A stretch of 60,972 bases of DNA from Segatella copri. Lineage in GTDB: Bacteria; Bacteroidota; Bacteroidia; Bacteroidales; Bacteroidaceae. The stretch covers positions 1-60,972 of the forward strand of contig NZ_VZCB01000080.1 in the NCBI RefSeq assembly GCF_009494395.1. Reading direction: 5' to 3'. How positions within the stretch are numbered: position 1 is the first letter of the stretch; each line of letters opens with the position of its first letter. This document shows positions 44,421 through 55,122 of the stretch, one piece after another. The notes under the pieces were generated by a model. The model was given only the letters and a program-made list of their open reading frames with translations. It ran no database searches and was not told where the DNA came from. Both the position numbers and the translations under genes were made by a program.

Positions 44421-45491
44421 ATGAAGAAGTACAATTTTAACGCAGGTCCATCAATGCTTCCACGCGAAGTGATTGAGAACACAGCAAAGCAGATTTTGGA
44501 TTTTAATGGTTCAGGTCTTTCATTGATGGAAATCAGCCACCGTGCTAAGGATTTCCAGCCAGTTGTTGACGAGGCTGTCTCCCTTTTCAAGGAGCTTCTT
44601 GACATTCCTGAGGGTTACTCCGTAATCTTCCTTGGTGGTGGTGCGTCGCTGCAGTTCATGCAGATTCCTGCCAACTTCCTCATCAAGAAGGCTGCCTACA
44701 TTAATTCTGGTACTTGGGCCAAGAAGGCAATGAAAGAGGCGAAGCATTTTGGTGAGGTCGTGGAGATCGCATCATCGTCCGACGCCAACTACACTTTCTA
44801 TCCTCAGGTTCCTAACAATGTGCCAGCCGATTGTGATTACTTGCATTTGACAAGCAACAATACTATATATGGTACCGAACTCCGTGTAGATCCAGACGTG
44901 AACGTTCCATTGATTTCTGATATGTCATCAGATATCATGAGCCGTCCTGTAGATGTTTCCAAGTACACCGCTATCTATGCCGGTGCTCAGAAGAACCTCT
45001 CTATGGCAGGTGTTACCGTCATCGTCGTGAAGGATGAGATGCTCGGCAAGGCTCCTCGCGAGATTCCTACCATGCTCGATTATCGCACTCACGTAGAGAA
45101 GGGCAGTATGTTCAATACTCCTCCTGTAGTTCCTATCTATACCTTGATGGAGAATCTCCGCTGGTTGAAGGCCAACGGTGGTGTTGAGGCTGCTGACAAG
45201 CGTGCTCACGAGCGTGCTGAGGTTCTCTATACAGAGATTGACCGCAACAAGCTCTTCAAGGGTACTGTAGAAGAGGCTTCACGCTCTTTGATGAACATCT
45301 GCTTCGTAATGAACGATGAGTACAAGGAGTTGGAGAAACCATTCCTCGATTTCGCTACAGAGCGTGGTATGGTTGGTATCAAGGGTCACCGTTCTGTAGG
45401 TGGTTTCCGTGCCAGCTGCTACAATGCACAGACCATGGAGGGTGTTCAGGCACTCGTCAAGGCAATGCAGGAATTTGAAGCTCAACACTAA
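44421..45491 (+). CDS. serC: Phosphoserine aminotransferase
   Basis: A 356-residue PLP enzyme that makes 3-phosphoserine from 3-phosphohydroxypyruvate. It starts [17 protein letters not shown]; the PLP lysine is in [20 protein letters not shown] sequence, and [14 protein letters not shown] is at the C-terminus. Full length. First gene of a serine unit with serA. Confidence 0.97.
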   Translation: MKKYNFNAGPSMLPREVIENTAKQILDFNGSGLSLMEISHRAKDFQPVVDEAVSLFKELLDIPEGYSVIFLGGGASLQFMQIPANFLIKKAAYINSGTWAKKAMKEAKHFGEVVEIASSSDANYTFYPQVPNNVPADCDYLHLTSNNTIYGTELRVDPDVNVPLISDMSSDIMSRPVDVSKYTAIYAGAQKNLSMAGVTVIVVKDEMLGKAPREIPTMLDYRTHVEKGSMFNTPPVVPIYTLMENLRWLKANGGVEAADKRAHERAEVLYTEIDRNKLFKGTVEEASRSLMNICFVMNDEYKELEKPFLDFATERGMVGIKGHRSVGGFRASCYNAQTMEGVQALVKAMQEFEAQH

Positions 45492-45564
45492 TTGATAATT
45501 TATAATTAACAATTAATAATTTATAATTATCCTTGGTGATAATTGATTCTTAAAGGATTCAAGT

Positions 45565-46482
45565 ATGAAAGTATTAGTTGCAACAGAAAAGCCATTCGCA
45601 GCTGCTGCTGTCGAGGGCATTAAGAAAGAAATAGAGGGAGCAGGCAATGAACTCGTACTGCTCGAAAAATATACTGAGAAGGCTCAGCTTCTCGAGGCAG
45701 TGAAGGATGTGGACGCGATGATTATCCGTTCTGACAAGGCTGATGCCGAGGTGCTTGACGCTGCCAAGAACCTGAAGATCATCGTTCGTGCTGGTGCCGG
45801 TTATGATAATATCGACCTGGCTGCTGCTACTGCTCACAACGTGGTGGCTGAGAATACTCCGGGTCAGAACTCCAACGCCGTTGCCGAGTTGGTTTTCGGT
45901 CTGCTGGTTTTCACCGTTCGTAATTTCTACAACGGCAAGGCTGGTTCTGAGTTGAAGGGTAAGAAGTTGGGTATCCTGGCTTTCGGTAACGTGGGTCGCA
46001 ACGTGGCTCGCATCGCCAAGGGCTTCGGTATGGAGGTAGCTGCCTATGATGCATTCTGCCCAGCAGATGTCATTGAGGCTGCCGGTGTTCACGCCGTGAA
46101 GTCTCAGGATGAACTGTTCCAGACTTGCGACATTGTTTCTCTTCATATCCCTGCTACTCCAGAGACCATCAAGAGCATCGACTACAAGACCGTGAACCAG
46201 TTGCCAAAGGGTGGTATCCTTATCAACACTGCCCGCAAGGAGGTAATCAATGAGCCAGAGCTCCTGAAGCTTCTCGCTGAGCGTGAGGACTTGAAGTTCA
46301 TTACCGACATCAAGCCAGATGCTGATGCCGACTTCGCCAAGTTCGAGGGTCGCTACTTCTCAACACCTAAGAAGATGGGTGCTCAGACAGCCGAGGCTAA
46401 CATCAATGCCGGTATTGCTGCCGCCAAGCAGATCAATGCGTTCTTCAAGGACGGCTGCACAAAATATCAAGTAAACAAATAA
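45565..46482 (+). CDS. serA: D-3-phosphoglycerate dehydrogenase
   Basis: A 305-residue NAD-dependent dehydrogenase for the first step of serine synthesis. The Rossmann loop is GILAFGNVGRNVARIAKGFG, and VRAGAGYDNIDL and the Arg in INTARKEVIN are present. The catalytic His is expected near the C-terminus, where STPKKMGAQTAEAN stands in place of the usual TPH. It has no C-terminal ACT domain, so serine feedback is not of the E. coli type. It lies 73 bp behind serC. Confidence 0.93.
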   Translation: MKVLVATEKPFAAAAVEGIKKEIEGAGNELVLLEKYTEKAQLLEAVKDVDAMIIRSDKADAEVLDAAKNLKIIVRAGAGYDNIDLAAATAHNVVAENTPGQNSNAVAELVFGLLVFTVRNFYNGKAGSELKGKKLGILAFGNVGRNVARIAKGFGMEVAAYDAFCPADVIEAAGVHAVKSQDELFQTCDIVSLHIPATPETIKSIDYKTVNQLPKGGILINTARKEVINEPELLKLLAEREDLKFITDIKPDADADFAKFEGRYFSTPKKMGAQTAEANINAGIAAAKQINAFFKDGCTKYQVNK

Positions 46483-46499
46483 AATTTAGGATATAAGAG

Positions 46500-46548
46500 A
46501 GCTCATAGAGGGTGCTTTAGCTAGTGCCCTTTATGGGCTTTTTATCTT
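46500..46548 (+). terminator. serA terminator
   Basis: AGCTCATAGAGGGTGCT (46500-46516) pairs with AGTGCCCTTTATGGGCT (46523-46539) using G-U pairs, followed by TTTTATCTTTT. Confidence 0.8.
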
Positions 46549-46628
46549 TTTAAAAGAAGGAAATCCTTGTCATCTTTTTGTTTAATTACTTTAGAAACAT
46601 TCAAATATTAATTATAAAATAAAACATT

Positions 46629-47963
46629 ATGGCTATTATTAAACCATTTAAAGGCATTCGCCCTCCAAAAGATTTAGTAGAGCAAGTTGAGTCTCGTCCA
46701 TACGATGTCCTCGATTCAGAGGAAGCTCGTGCCGAGGCTGGCGATAACGAGAAAAGCCTTTATCATATTATTAAACCTGAAATCAACTTCGAACCAGGTA
46801 CATCTGAGTATGATCCTCGCGTCTATGAAAGTGCTGCAGAGAACTTCAAGAAGTTCCAGGAGAACGGCTGGTTGAAGCAGGATGATAAGGAACAGTATTA
46901 TATCTATGCACAGACCATGAATGGCAAGACTCAGTATGGTCTTGTTGTGGGTGCATACGTTAATGATTATATGACGGGTGTCATCAAGAAGCATGAGCTC
47001 ACCCGCCGTGATAAGGAAGAGGACCGCATGAAGCACGTTCGTGTCTGCAACGCCAATATCGAACCAGTCTTCTTCGCTTATCCTGATAATTCAGTGCTCA
47101 ATGAGATTCTGATGCGCTATGCTGCAACAGAGCCTGAGTATGATTTCATCGCTCCGATTGATGGCTTCCGTCATCAGTTCTGGATTGTCAGCGATGATAA
47201 GGACATTGAGACCATCACCGCAGAATTTGCCAAGATGCCTAGTCTCTATATAGCTGACGGTCATCACCGTTCGGCAGCCGCTGCTTTGGTGGGTGCAGAG
47301 AAGGCTAAGCAGAATCCTAACCATACCGGTAAGGAGGAATACAACTATTTCATGGCTGTCTGCTTCCAGGCTAGCCAGTTGACCATCCTTGATTACAACC
47401 GAGTAGTGAAGGACTTGAATGGCTTGACATCAGAACAGTTCCTTGATGCCTTGACCAAGAACTTCGAGGTGATAGAGATTGATGCGATTAATGTGAATGT
47501 ATCTGGCGAAGAGGAGGGTATCCCATGCTATGAGAAGTTTGCCATTGATGCTGCTATCGAGCAGTTTGGCTTGGATATCCTGAAGCCAGCCGCTCTCCAT
47601 TCTTTCCTCGTTTATCTGGACGGCAAATGGTACGGTCTGTTTGCCAAGCCGGGAACATACGATGATGAGGACCCAATCGGCGTGCTCGATGTAGACATTT
47701 CTTCCCGTCTGATTCTCGACGAAATTCTGGGCATCAAGGACTTGCGTTCAGATAAGCGCATCGACTTCGTGGGTGGACTTCGTGGTCTCGGAGAGTTGAA
47801 GCGTCGTGTAGATAGTGGTGAGATGAAGATGGCATTAGCCTTGCATCCAGTCACCATGCAGCAGATTATGGACATTGCTGACAGTGGCAAGATTATGCCA
47901 CCAAAGGCAACCTGGTTTGAGCCTAAGTTGCGTAGCGGATTGATTATTCACAAGTTGGATTAA
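46629..47963 (+). CDS. DUF1015 family protein
   Basis: A 444-residue cytoplasmic protein of DUF1015, with the family start IIKPFKGIRPPKDLVEQVESRPYDVLDSEEAR-like segment and the conserved YIADGHHRSAAAALV and FVGGLRGLGELKR. Activity is unknown; the genes stand beside serC and serA in many Bacteroidota and Firmicutes, hinting at serine metabolism. Its stop overlaps the next ATG by one base. Confidence 0.92.
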   Translation: MAIIKPFKGIRPPKDLVEQVESRPYDVLDSEEARAEAGDNEKSLYHIIKPEINFEPGTSEYDPRVYESAAENFKKFQENGWLKQDDKEQYYIYAQTMNGKTQYGLVVGAYVNDYMTGVIKKHELTRRDKEEDRMKHVRVCNANIEPVFFAYPDNSVLNEILMRYAATEPEYDFIAPIDGFRHQFWIVSDDKDIETITAEFAKMPSLYIADGHHRSAAAALVGAEKAKQNPNHTGKEEYNYFMAVCFQASQLTILDYNRVVKDLNGLTSEQFLDALTKNFEVIEIDAINVNVSGEEEGIPCYEKFAIDAAIEQFGLDILKPAALHSFLVYLDGKWYGLFAKPGTYDDEDPIGVLDVDISSRLILDEILGIKDLRSDKRIDFVGGLRGLGELKRRVDSGEMKMALALHPVTMQQIMDIADSGKIMPPKATWFEPKLRSGLIIHKLD

Positions 47964-48550
47964 TGATTGACGAATTTAAGACTATATCAGATACAGTAGG
48001 CGAGGGATATTACACCGAGAAAAGGAGTAAGTTTCTCGCCTTTGCTCACCACGTTACGACCGTTGACGAGGTGAAGGAGATTGTTGCCGGGTACCGTAAG
48101 AAATATTACGATGCCCGACATTGTTGTTATGCCTATATGCTGGGTCCGGAGCGCACCGAATTCCGTGCCAATGATGATGGTGAACCATCTTCTACGGCTG
48201 GCAAGCCTATCCTTGGACAAATCACGAAGGCGGAATTGACGGATATTCTCATTGTCGTCATCCGATATTTCGGAGGTGTGAAGTTGGGTACCAGCGGATT
48301 GATTGTTGCTTATCGTGAAGCAGCAATAGATGCTCTGGCGCATTGCGAGGAAGTGACGCAGCAGGTGGAGGAAATCGTTACCTACGATTTCACTTATCCG
48401 ATGATGAATGATGTGATGAGGATTGTCAAGGAGATGAATCCCCGTATTGTGGATCAGACTTTTGACAATACCTGTACCATCAAGTTGTCCATCAGAAAGA
48501 GCGAAGCCGAGCAGTTGCGTACTCGCCTGAAGAAGCTTTCCTTCGAATAA
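47963..48550 (+). CDS. YigZ/IMPACT family protein
   Basis: A 195-residue protein. The N-terminal UPF0029/Impact domain has YTEKRSKFLAFAHHV, ARHCCYAYMLG and DDGEPSSTAGKPIL followed by VIRYFGGVKLGTSGLIVAYR. The C-terminal DUF1949 domain is the last 60 residues. Linked to translation control in other organisms. Coupled to DUF1015 by the overlap TAATG. Confidence 0.94.
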   Translation: MIDEFKTISDTVGEGYYTEKRSKFLAFAHHVTTVDEVKEIVAGYRKKYYDARHCCYAYMLGPERTEFRANDDGEPSSTAGKPILGQITKAELTDILIVVIRYFGGVKLGTSGLIVAYREAAIDALAHCEEVTQQVEEIVTYDFTYPMMNDVMRIVKEMNPRIVDQTFDNTCTIKLSIRKSEAEQLRTRLKKLSFE

Positions 48551-48554
48551 AGAT

Positions 48555-48590
48555 AATAGCGTAGAAATCAAATCAGATTTCTACGCTATT
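48555..48590. terminator. Bidirectional terminator
   Basis: AATAGCGTAGAAATC (48555-48569) and its exact complement (48576-48590), between convergent yigZ-like and uvrB genes. Confidence 0.9.
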
Positions 48591-48602
48591 TGCATATAAT
48601 TA

Positions 48603-50726
48603 TTAATTATTTTTTTCTTCCAATTCCTTCTGCAATCGGATGATTTCATCGCGATACTGCGCGGCTTGCATGAAGTCGAGGTCCTTGGCGGCTTGCTTCA
48701 TCAGGGCGGTGGTATTGGCGATGCTCTTCTCCAATTCCTCCTTGCTCATGCTGCGGACGATAGGGTCGGCAACCATCGTGGTGCTGTCTGGTTCGATGTA
48801 AACTCGCTGTTTCGATCCTTCAGCTCCCTGAATAGTGCGGAATGATGCAGAATTGATACCAGAACCTGCTCCAGAAGCTTTTCCAGAACCGCTTCCATAA
48901 CCACTTCCCAATCCATTTCCTGCCTCTTCCTTGCTGGTTGGCAGGGCGGATGTAATCGCCTTTTGAATCTGCTTCGGCGTAATGCCGTGATCGGCATTAT
49001 ACTGCAGCTGGATGCTTCTTCTGCGGGCGGTTTCGTCGATGGTCTTCTGCATGCTATCTGTAATATTATCTGCATACATGATTACCTTGCCGTTCACGTT
49101 TCTTGCCGCACGACCCGCAGTCTGCGTCAACGAACGGTGACTGCGCAGAAATCCCTCTTTATCAGCATCCAGGATGGCTACAAGCGAAACTTCAGGAAGG
49201 TCGAGACCCTCACGGAGCAGGTTCACACCCACCAGTACATCATAAACGCCAGCTCGCAAATCGTTCATAATCTTTACTCGGTCAAGTGTAGCCACATCAC
49301 TATGGATATATGCTGCCTTCACGTCATGGTTCAGCAGGAATTCCGTCAGCTCCTCTGCCATGCGCTTGGTAAGCGTAGTGATGAGCACTCGCTCATTGCG
49401 GTGCGTGCGGGTCAGGATTTCATCCAGCAGGTCATCTATCTGGTTCTCGCTCGGGCGCACTTCAATCTCTGGATCCAGCAAGCCCGTAGGACGGATGAGC
49501 TGTTCTACCACCACGCCCTCAGCCTCTCTCAGCTCGTAATCGGCAGGGGTGGCACTGACGTAGATAGCCTGATGAATCAGACTGTGGAACTCCTCGAACG
49601 TCAGCGGACGGTTGTCGAAGGCGGCAGGCAATCGGAAACCATATTCCACGAGGTTCTTCTTTCTCGCCCTGTCGCCACCATACATGGCGCCAATCTGCGG
49701 AATGCTCACGTGGCTCTCGTCCACCACCAGCAGGAAGTCTTTCGGGAAGAAATCCAGCAGACAGTATGGCCGTTCGCCAGCCTTTCTGCCGTCGAAATAT
49801 CTCGAATAGTTCTCGATGCCCGAACAGTGACCCAGCTCCTTGATCATCTCCATGTCGTATTCCACACGCTCCTTGATGCGCTGCGCCTTGATTCCGTCGC
49901 CTATACTCTTGAAGAACTCCTCCTGTTTCACCAGGTCGTCCTGAATCATGCGGATGGCGCATTCCTGCTGCTCCTTCGTGGTTACGAAGAGGTTGGCAGG
50001 ATAAATCTCGTAGGTTTCGAACGAAGCCAGACGGTGATAGGTCATCGAATCCACCTCCTCGATGCTGTCTATCTCGTCGTCCCACCAGGTTACTCTCAGC
50101 ACGTTGTCGCTGTAAGCCATGAAGATGTCAACGGTTTCTCCCTTCACCCGGAAGTTGCCGCGTTGCAGTTCGATGTCGTTTCTCACGTAGAGGGCGTCCA
50201 CCAGCTTCCGCAGGAATTCGTTGCGGTCCAGCGTCTGTCCCTTCTTGATTTTGATGATGTTTTCCTGCATCGCCACCGGTCCGCCCATACCGTAGATGCA
50301 TGATACGGATGAAACCACGATGACGTCTTTCCTGCCGGAGAGTAGGGCAGAGACGGCTCCCAGTCGCAGCTTGTCTATCTCATCGTTGATGGCGAGGTCT
50401 TTCTCGATGTATGTATCGGTGGTTGGCAGGTAGGCTTCCGGCTGATAGTAGTCGTAGTAGGATACGTAGTATTCTACGGCGTTCTCAGGGAAGAATCCCT
50501 TCATCTCCTGATAGAGCTGTGCGGCGAGCGTCTTGTTATGGCTCAGGATAAGCGTTGGTTTGCCGATGTTTGCGATGACATTGGCAACCGTAAAGGTCTT
50601 TCCCGAACCGGTAACGCCCAGCAGTACCTGCGCCGGCTCACCCTGCTCAATGCCTTCGGTAAGCTGTCGGATAGCCTGTGGCTGGTCGCCCGTCGGTTTG
50701 TATTCTGATGTAATTTTAAAGTCCAT
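48603..50726 (-). CDS. uvrB: UvrABC system protein B
   Basis: A 707-residue helicase-like subunit of nucleotide-excision repair. It starts [19 protein letters not shown], with Walker [17 protein letters not shown], the beta-hairpin [15 protein letters not shown], motif [11 protein letters not shown], motif [11 protein letters not shown] and a C-terminal UVR domain. A Gly/Ser-rich linker ([19 protein letters not shown]) before the UVR domain is unusual. The start at 50726 is preferred because the promoter box at 50745-50752 lies upstream of it and the longer frame is not UvrB-like. Confidence 0.97.
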   Translation of the reverse strand: MDFKITSEYKPTGDQPQAIRQLTEGIEQGEPAQVLLGVTGSGKTFTVANVIANIGKPTLILSHNKTLAAQLYQEMKGFFPENAVEYYVSYYDYYQPEAYLPTTDTYIEKDLAINDEIDKLRLGAVSALLSGRKDVIVVSSVSCIYGMGGPVAMQENIIKIKKGQTLDRNEFLRKLVDALYVRNDIELQRGNFRVKGETVDIFMAYSDNVLRVTWWDDEIDSIEEVDSMTYHRLASFETYEIYPANLFVTTKEQQECAIRMIQDDLVKQEEFFKSIGDGIKAQRIKERVEYDMEMIKELGHCSGIENYSRYFDGRKAGERPYCLLDFFPKDFLLVVDESHVSIPQIGAMYGGDRARKKNLVEYGFRLPAAFDNRPLTFEEFHSLIHQAIYVSATPADYELREAEGVVVEQLIRPTGLLDPEIEVRPSENQIDDLLDEILTRTHRNERVLITTLTKRMAEELTEFLLNHDVKAAYIHSDVATLDRVKIMNDLRAGVYDVLVGVNLLREGLDLPEVSLVAILDADKEGFLRSHRSLTQTAGRAARNVNGKVIMYADNITDSMQKTIDETARRRSIQLQYNADHGITPKQIQKAITSALPTSKEEAGNGLGSGYGSGSGKASGAGSGINSASFRTIQGAEGSKQRVYIEPDSTTMVADPIVRSMSKEELEKSIANTTALMKQAAKDLDFMQAAQYRDEIIRLQKELEEKNN

Positions 50727-50744
50727 AATCACTGAATTTAGGTG

Positions 50745-50752
50745 CAAAAATA
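50745..50752 (-). promoter_or_regulatory. uvrB promoter -7 box
   Basis: TATTTTTG on the minus strand, 18 bp before the uvrB ATG. Confidence 0.6.
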
Positions 50753-50812
50753 CAAAAAAATCGCCATTAATCGTTATAAAGATTAATATTTTGCGAAAAA
50801 ATGTATTTTTTC

Positions 50813-50844
50813 TTTTGATAATAAGTAAATTATGAGTAACTTTG
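50813..50844 (+). promoter_or_regulatory. bamD promoter
   Basis: TTTTG (50813-50817), 19 bp, TAACTTTG (50837-50844), 18 bp before the bamD ATG. Confidence 0.75.
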
Positions 50845-50862
50845 CATCTCAAAATGAGAATT

Positions 50863-51723
50863 ATGAAGAAATTGACTCTTATCGCAACATGCGTAGCACT
50901 GCTGATGACCAGCTGTGTGAACGAATATAACCAGATCACCAAATTGGGTGATTATACTTTGAAGTACGAGTATGCCAAGCAGTGTTATGCTCAGGGCAAG
51001 TATTCCCGTGCCGTACCTCTCCTGCAGGAAGTCGTTACCATGAAGAAGGGTTCTACCGAGGGCGAGGAATGCCTCTATATGCTTGCCATGTCGGAGTTCG
51101 GAATGAAGGATTACGAGACCGCATCCGAATACTTCAAGAAGTATTTCTCTTCCTATCCGAAGGGTCGCTACGCTGAGAATGCCAAGTATTACGTGGGCGA
51201 GAGTCTCTTCCAGAATGCTCCGGAGCCTCGATTGGACCAGAGCACCACGATGACTGCCATCGCTGCCTTCCAGGAGTATCTCGACATCTTCCCTGATGCT
51301 CATCTCAAGTCTCAGGCCACCAGCCGTCTCTATGCCCTGCAGGATCTGCTTGTGGAGAAGGAATACAAGAGCGCCCGTCTCTACTTCGATTTGGGAACCT
51401 ACTTCGGCAACTGCACCAACGGCGGCAACAACTATGAGGCTTGCATCGTCACAGCGCAGAATGCCCTGAAGGACTATCCTTACAGTAACCGCCGTGAGGA
51501 GTTTGCTTCGCTCGTAATGAAAAGCAAGTACGAACTCGCCAAGATGAGTGTGGAGAGCAAGCAGCTGGAGCGTTATCAGGACGCTGAGGATGAGTGCTAC
51601 GGCTTCATCAATGAATATCCTGATTCAAAGGAGCGCTCGCTTGCCGAGAAGTATATCGAGAAATGCAAGGAGTATGAGAAGGCTCATCCTGAGGATTCGC
51701 TCGAAAAGCTTGCCGAGAACTAG
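50863..51723 (+). CDS. bamD: Outer-membrane assembly lipoprotein BamD
   Basis: A 286-residue lipoprotein ([18 protein letters not shown]; lipobox MTSC) with five TPR units, including [20 protein letters not shown] and [20 protein letters not shown]. BamD is an essential part of the beta-barrel assembly machine at the inner face of the outer membrane. The ATG at 50863 gives the standard lipoprotein signal; another ATG is at 50854. Confidence 0.93.
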   Translation: MKKLTLIATCVALLMTSCVNEYNQITKLGDYTLKYEYAKQCYAQGKYSRAVPLLQEVVTMKKGSTEGEECLYMLAMSEFGMKDYETASEYFKKYFSSYPKGRYAENAKYYVGESLFQNAPEPRLDQSTTMTAIAAFQEYLDIFPDAHLKSQATSRLYALQDLLVEKEYKSARLYFDLGTYFGNCTNGGNNYEACIVTAQNALKDYPYSNRREEFASLVMKSKYELAKMSVESKQLERYQDAEDECYGFINEYPDSKERSLAEKYIEKCKEYEKAHPEDSLEKLAEN

Positions 51724-51781
51724 AGCGCATATATATAATAAGGTAATAATCGAAAAAAAGAATAATAATAGTACTATAATT

Positions 51782-52135
51782 ATGGATTACAAGAAATCAA
51801 ATGCACCAGTAAACACAGTTACTCGTAACATCATGGACCTCTGTGATGAAACTCAAAACATTTATGAAAGCGTAGCTATCATTGCTAAGCGTGCCAACCA
51901 GATTTCGGTTGAAATCAAGCAGGACCTGAGCAAGAAGCTCCAGGAGTTTGCTTCTTACAACGATTCTTTGGAGGAGGTATTCGAGAACCGTGAGCAGATT
52001 GAAATCTCTCGCTACTACGAGAAGTTGCCAAAGCCAACATTGATCGCTACTCAGGAGTTTATCGAGAACAGCATCTTCTGGCGCGACCCCTCTAAAGAGT
52101 ATCGTCCTGCTGCTACTACAGTCAATGAGTTGTAA
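51782..52135 (+). CDS. rpoZ: DNA-directed RNA polymerase omega subunit (Rpb6-like)
   Basis: A 117-residue protein of the Bacteroidota omega/Rpb6 type: DLCDETQNIYESVAIIAKRA near residue 20-39 and a long conserved stretch to KLPKPTLIATQEF. It aids RNA polymerase assembly. It lies 58 bp behind bamD and 18 bp before the DUF4293 gene, an order I recall from other Bacteroidales. Confidence 0.9.
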   Translation: MDYKKSNAPVNTVTRNIMDLCDETQNIYESVAIIAKRANQISVEIKQDLSKKLQEFASYNDSLEEVFENREQIEISRYYEKLPKPTLIATQEFIENSIFWRDPSKEYRPAATTVNEL

Positions 52136-52153
52136 TAAAGGGAAAGAAAAGAT

Positions 52154-52624
52154 ATGATACAGCGCAAACAGACTCTGTTTCTGCTTTTGGCAGTCATCGT
52201 ATGTGCGCTCTGCCTGTTCCTGCCAGTAGGCAGCGTTGAGCCGAAGGGAATGGGTGCCGACAGTCTGATTTACAATCTGGGAGTGGTGATGGGTGATGGC
52301 GGTCTCGCTATCTCTACCACCTGCATCCCGTTGTTTGTCCTGCTCAGCGTAACAGCGATACTATCGTTGGTAACGATATTCCTTTATAAGAATCGCAAGG
52401 TCCAGATGTCAATCTGCAAGAATGCCATGCTGCTCAATGCGCTCTGGGTTCTCGACTATGCCCTGATTCTCTTCGGCATCATTCCGGTTCCTGAGGTAGA
52501 GGGCAAGGTGAACATCGAGTTTGCAGCCTGCCTGCCTATCGTCAGCATCATCCTTCTGGCAATGGCCTATAAGGGCGTCAATGACGACGAAAAGCTGGTA
52601 AAAGCGGCAGATCGCATCCGATAA
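52154..52624 (+). CDS. DUF4293 membrane protein
   Basis: A 156-residue membrane protein with four helices and the family start MIQRKQTLFLLLAVIVCAL. Function is unknown. It follows rpoZ closely. Confidence 0.85.
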   Translation: MIQRKQTLFLLLAVIVCALCLFLPVGSVEPKGMGADSLIYNLGVVMGDGGLAISTTCIPLFVLLSVTAILSLVTIFLYKNRKVQMSICKNAMLLNALWVLDYALILFGIIPVPEVEGKVNIEFAACLPIVSIILLAMAYKGVNDDEKLVKAADRIR

Positions 52625-52676
52625 GGGGCTGATTCTTAAAAGAAATGCTAAAAAAGCCTATAAAAATAGGATAAAA

Positions 52677-52708
52677 TTTGTGGGTACCAAATAAAAGTTG
52701 TACCTTTG
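52677..52708 (+). promoter_or_regulatory. rpsP promoter
   Basis: TTTG (52677-52680), 20 bp, TACCTTTG (52701-52708); the leader to rpsP is about 70 nt and has a CTGTCACGAGATGGCAG pairing. Confidence 0.85.
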
Positions 52709-52785
52709 CACCCGCTGTCACGAGATGGCAGCATAAAATTCAAACCTCATATATATTAATTAAATTAAAATTTAAGATTTAAAAA

Positions 52786-53322
52786 ATGGCAACAAAGATC
52801 AGATTGCAGCGCGGCGGTCGTAAGAACTATGCTTTCTACAGCATCGTAATCGCTGACGTTAGAGCACCACGTGATGGTAAATTTACTGAGAAGATTGGTA
52901 CATTCAATCCTAACACCAATCCTGCTACTGTAGATTTGAATTTCGAGCGCGCTCTCTACTGGGTAGAGACAGGTGCACAGCCAACAGACACAGTTCGCAA
53001 CATCCTCAAGGGCGAGGGCGTTTACTTGATGAAGCACCTCAAGGGTGGCGTTAAGAAGGGCGCATTCGACGATGCAGAGGCTCAGAAGCGTTTCGACGCT
53101 TGGAAGAACGGCAAGGACGCTAAGAATACTGCTGTTCGTGAGGGCGATGCTAAGGCTAAGAAGGAAGCTGCTGCTAAGGAGCTCGAGGCTGAGAAGAAGA
53201 TGAACGAGGCAATCGCTAAGAAGGTAGCTGAGAAGAAGGCTGCTGAGGCTGCTGCTAAGGCAGAGGCTGAAGCTGCTAAGGCTGCTGAGGAGGCTTCTGA
53301 GGAGGCTCCAGCTGAGGCTTAA
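52786..53322 (+). CDS. rpsP: 30S ribosomal protein S16 with long Ala/Lys/Glu tail
   Basis: A 178-residue protein. Residues 1-80 are normal S16 ([21 protein letters not shown]). The remaining 95 residues are a charged, coiled-coil-like tail of Ala, Lys and Glu (for example [20 protein letters not shown]), about doubling the E. coli size. Such tails are common in this phylum. Confidence 0.96.
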   Translation: MATKIRLQRGGRKNYAFYSIVIADVRAPRDGKFTEKIGTFNPNTNPATVDLNFERALYWVETGAQPTDTVRNILKGEGVYLMKHLKGGVKKGAFDDAEAQKRFDAWKNGKDAKNTAVREGDAKAKKEAAAKELEAEKKMNEAIAKKVAEKKAAEAAAKAEAEAAKAAEEASEEAPAEA

Positions 53323-53358
53323 TCTTCTGAATGAATCTTCTTTGAAGATTGAAAAGTA

Positions 53359-53400
53359 TAAGGTCGATTACTCTTTTTTAAAGGGTGTCGGCCTTTTTTT
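53359..53400 (+). terminator. rpsP terminator
   Basis: AAGGTCGATTACTCTT pairs imperfectly with AAGGGTGTCGGCCTT, followed by a T run. A smaller AATCTTC/GAAGATT hairpin precedes it at 53333-53350. Confidence 0.75.
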
Positions 53401-53458
53401 GTTGTTTTTATTCCTGCAAATTCCTGCAATAAACCGCCGGGAATTCCGTTTAGATAAT

Positions 53459-54952
53459 ATGGAAAAGACAAAGGAAACTAATCATGAGATGGAGGCTGAA
53501 AAGAACAGCTACTCTCATATACTGAAATATACCGGATTGCTGGGAGGCGTACAGGGACTCAACATGCTCGTGGGTATTGTGAGGAATAAGTTTACCGCCA
53601 TGTTCCTGGGACCATCCGGCATGGGATTGCTGTCTCTTTTCAATGCAACTTCCGGTTTTCTTACCTCCGCCACCAATCTCGGCATTCCTACCAGTGGCGT
53701 CAGGGTGGTTTCCGAGGCTGAAGCCCGGAATGGGGTAGAGCAGGCGATTTCTCAAGTCCGCACGCTCAGTCTGCTTTCTGCCCTTCTGGGTGCGCTGGTC
53801 TGCGCCCTTCTCGGTCCTCTCCTCAATCTCTTCACCTTTTCCTGGGGCAATCATACCTACCATTTCGTGCTGCTGGCTCCTACCATTTTCTTCACGATTC
53901 TTGCCGGTGGCGAAACGGCTATCCTCAAGGGTTTGGGCAAGCTGAAGTCGCTGGCTGCGCAGGCATTTGCCCTGTCTCTCCTTTCCCTGCTCGTTTCCGT
54001 ACCCGTTTACGGCTTCTTTGGCGAGAGCGGCATTCTCGCAGTGCTCTTTCTGCTGGCACTGGCTCAGTGGCTCCTCGCCCTTTCGTTTTCGCGAAAGGAG
54101 CATCCCTTCCGCCTGTGCCTTTCCCGAATCCAGCTGCTCAAGGCTTTCCCGATGATCCGTCTCGGACTCTCCTTTGTGCTGGCTGGGATGATGAGCAGCG
54201 GGGCTGAGTTTCTGGTCAGAGCCTTTCTCAACCACCAGGGCAACCTGGCTGAGGTAGGACTTTTCAATTCAGGCATTACCCTGGTGCTGGTCTATGGCGG
54301 CATGGTTTTCTCGGTGATGGAGACCGATTATTATCCTCGTCTTTCTGCTGCAAGGGGAGAAGGAAGCGCAACATCAGAGGCTGAAAACCGCAATCTGATC
54401 GTCAACCGTCAGTTGGAGATGAATCTTCTGCTGATGGGGCCCATCATCAGCGCCATCATCCTGCTGCTGCCCATTGCCATTCCGCTGCTCTACAACTGGG
54501 AGTTTCTGGGTGTGGTGGGGATGACTCAGATTGCAGCTGTTGGCTTGCTGTTCAAGGCGTTCTACATGCCTCTGGAGTACATTCCGCTGTCCAGGGGCGA
54601 GGCTCGTGTGTTCCTGGTGCAGGAGAGCTGTTGCGTGGTGTTGCTCATCGTCTGCGAAATCATCGGCTATCTGCTTCACGGACTGGACGGTCTGGGAGCG
54701 GGCATTGTCGTAGCTTACGCCGTAGAGTCGATAGGTGTTTATGTCTTCTGCCGCATCCATTATGCCTATCGCCTGAGTTTTCCGTCGGTCCAGCATCTGT
54801 TGGTTCATGTATTGAATCTGCTCTTGTTGGGTTGTGTAGTATGGTTATCTGAGGTAGATTCATGGTGCTATTGGCTGTTGGGTCTTTTTCTCTGTGCGGC
54901 TTCCCTGCTGTACAGTTTCTCCCGTATCAGGCGTTCGCTGAAGGGAAAATGA
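53459..54952 (+). CDS. Wzx-like polysaccharide flippase
   Basis: A 497-residue inner-membrane protein of the MATE/MVF transporter superfamily with about 12-14 helices, starting near KYTGLLGGVQGLNMLVGIVR and continuing FTAMFLGPSGMGLLSLFNA. It resembles O-antigen/teichuronic-type lipid-linked oligosaccharide flippases. No glycosyltransferases are adjacent. The start at 53459 is used because the frame upstream overlaps the rpsP terminator; a second Met is at residue 11. Confidence 0.85.
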   Translation: MEKTKETNHEMEAEKNSYSHILKYTGLLGGVQGLNMLVGIVRNKFTAMFLGPSGMGLLSLFNATSGFLTSATNLGIPTSGVRVVSEAEARNGVEQAISQVRTLSLLSALLGALVCALLGPLLNLFTFSWGNHTYHFVLLAPTIFFTILAGGETAILKGLGKLKSLAAQAFALSLLSLLVSVPVYGFFGESGILAVLFLLALAQWLLALSFSRKEHPFRLCLSRIQLLKAFPMIRLGLSFVLAGMMSSGAEFLVRAFLNHQGNLAEVGLFNSGITLVLVYGGMVFSVMETDYYPRLSAARGEGSATSEAENRNLIVNRQLEMNLLLMGPIISAIILLLPIAIPLLYNWEFLGVVGMTQIAAVGLLFKAFYMPLEYIPLSRGEARVFLVQESCCVVLLIVCEIIGYLLHGLDGLGAGIVVAYAVESIGVYVFCRIHYAYRLSFPSVQHLLVHVLNLLLLGCVVWLSEVDSWCYWLLGLFLCAASLLYSFSRIRRSLKGK

Positions 54953-54974
54953 TGACTGGCGCCTGTCATCATTT
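54947..54974 (+). terminator. Hairpin at the end of the flippase gene
   Basis: AAATGATGAC (54947-54956) and its exact complement GTCATCATTT (54965-54974); the stop codon lies in the left arm. Confidence 0.65.
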
Positions 54975-55042
54975 ATCCCCCGCCTGGGTCATCATAGATA
55001 ACCGTTTGAAGGCACATAAGGCGTTTCCTTCGATTGCCGGTG

Positions 55043-55074
55043 CAAAGATACGAAGATTTTCGGTATCTACCAAA
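55043..55074 (-). promoter_or_regulatory. Leftward promoter without a gene
   Basis: TTTG (55071-55074), 20 bp, TATCTTTG (55043-55050) on the minus strand, an exact spacing match. Only about 70 bp separate it from the end of the convergent flippase gene. Confidence 0.6.
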
Positions 55075-55122
55075 ATTTGGCATGTGATAAGGAGCGATTT
55101 TCAGCAGCTTACGATTTGAAAC

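Noticed and set aside
50727..50942. N-terminal extension of UvrB
   Set aside because: The extra 72 codons are hydrophobic A+T-rich sequence crossing the uvrB promoter and reaching into the bamD leader.
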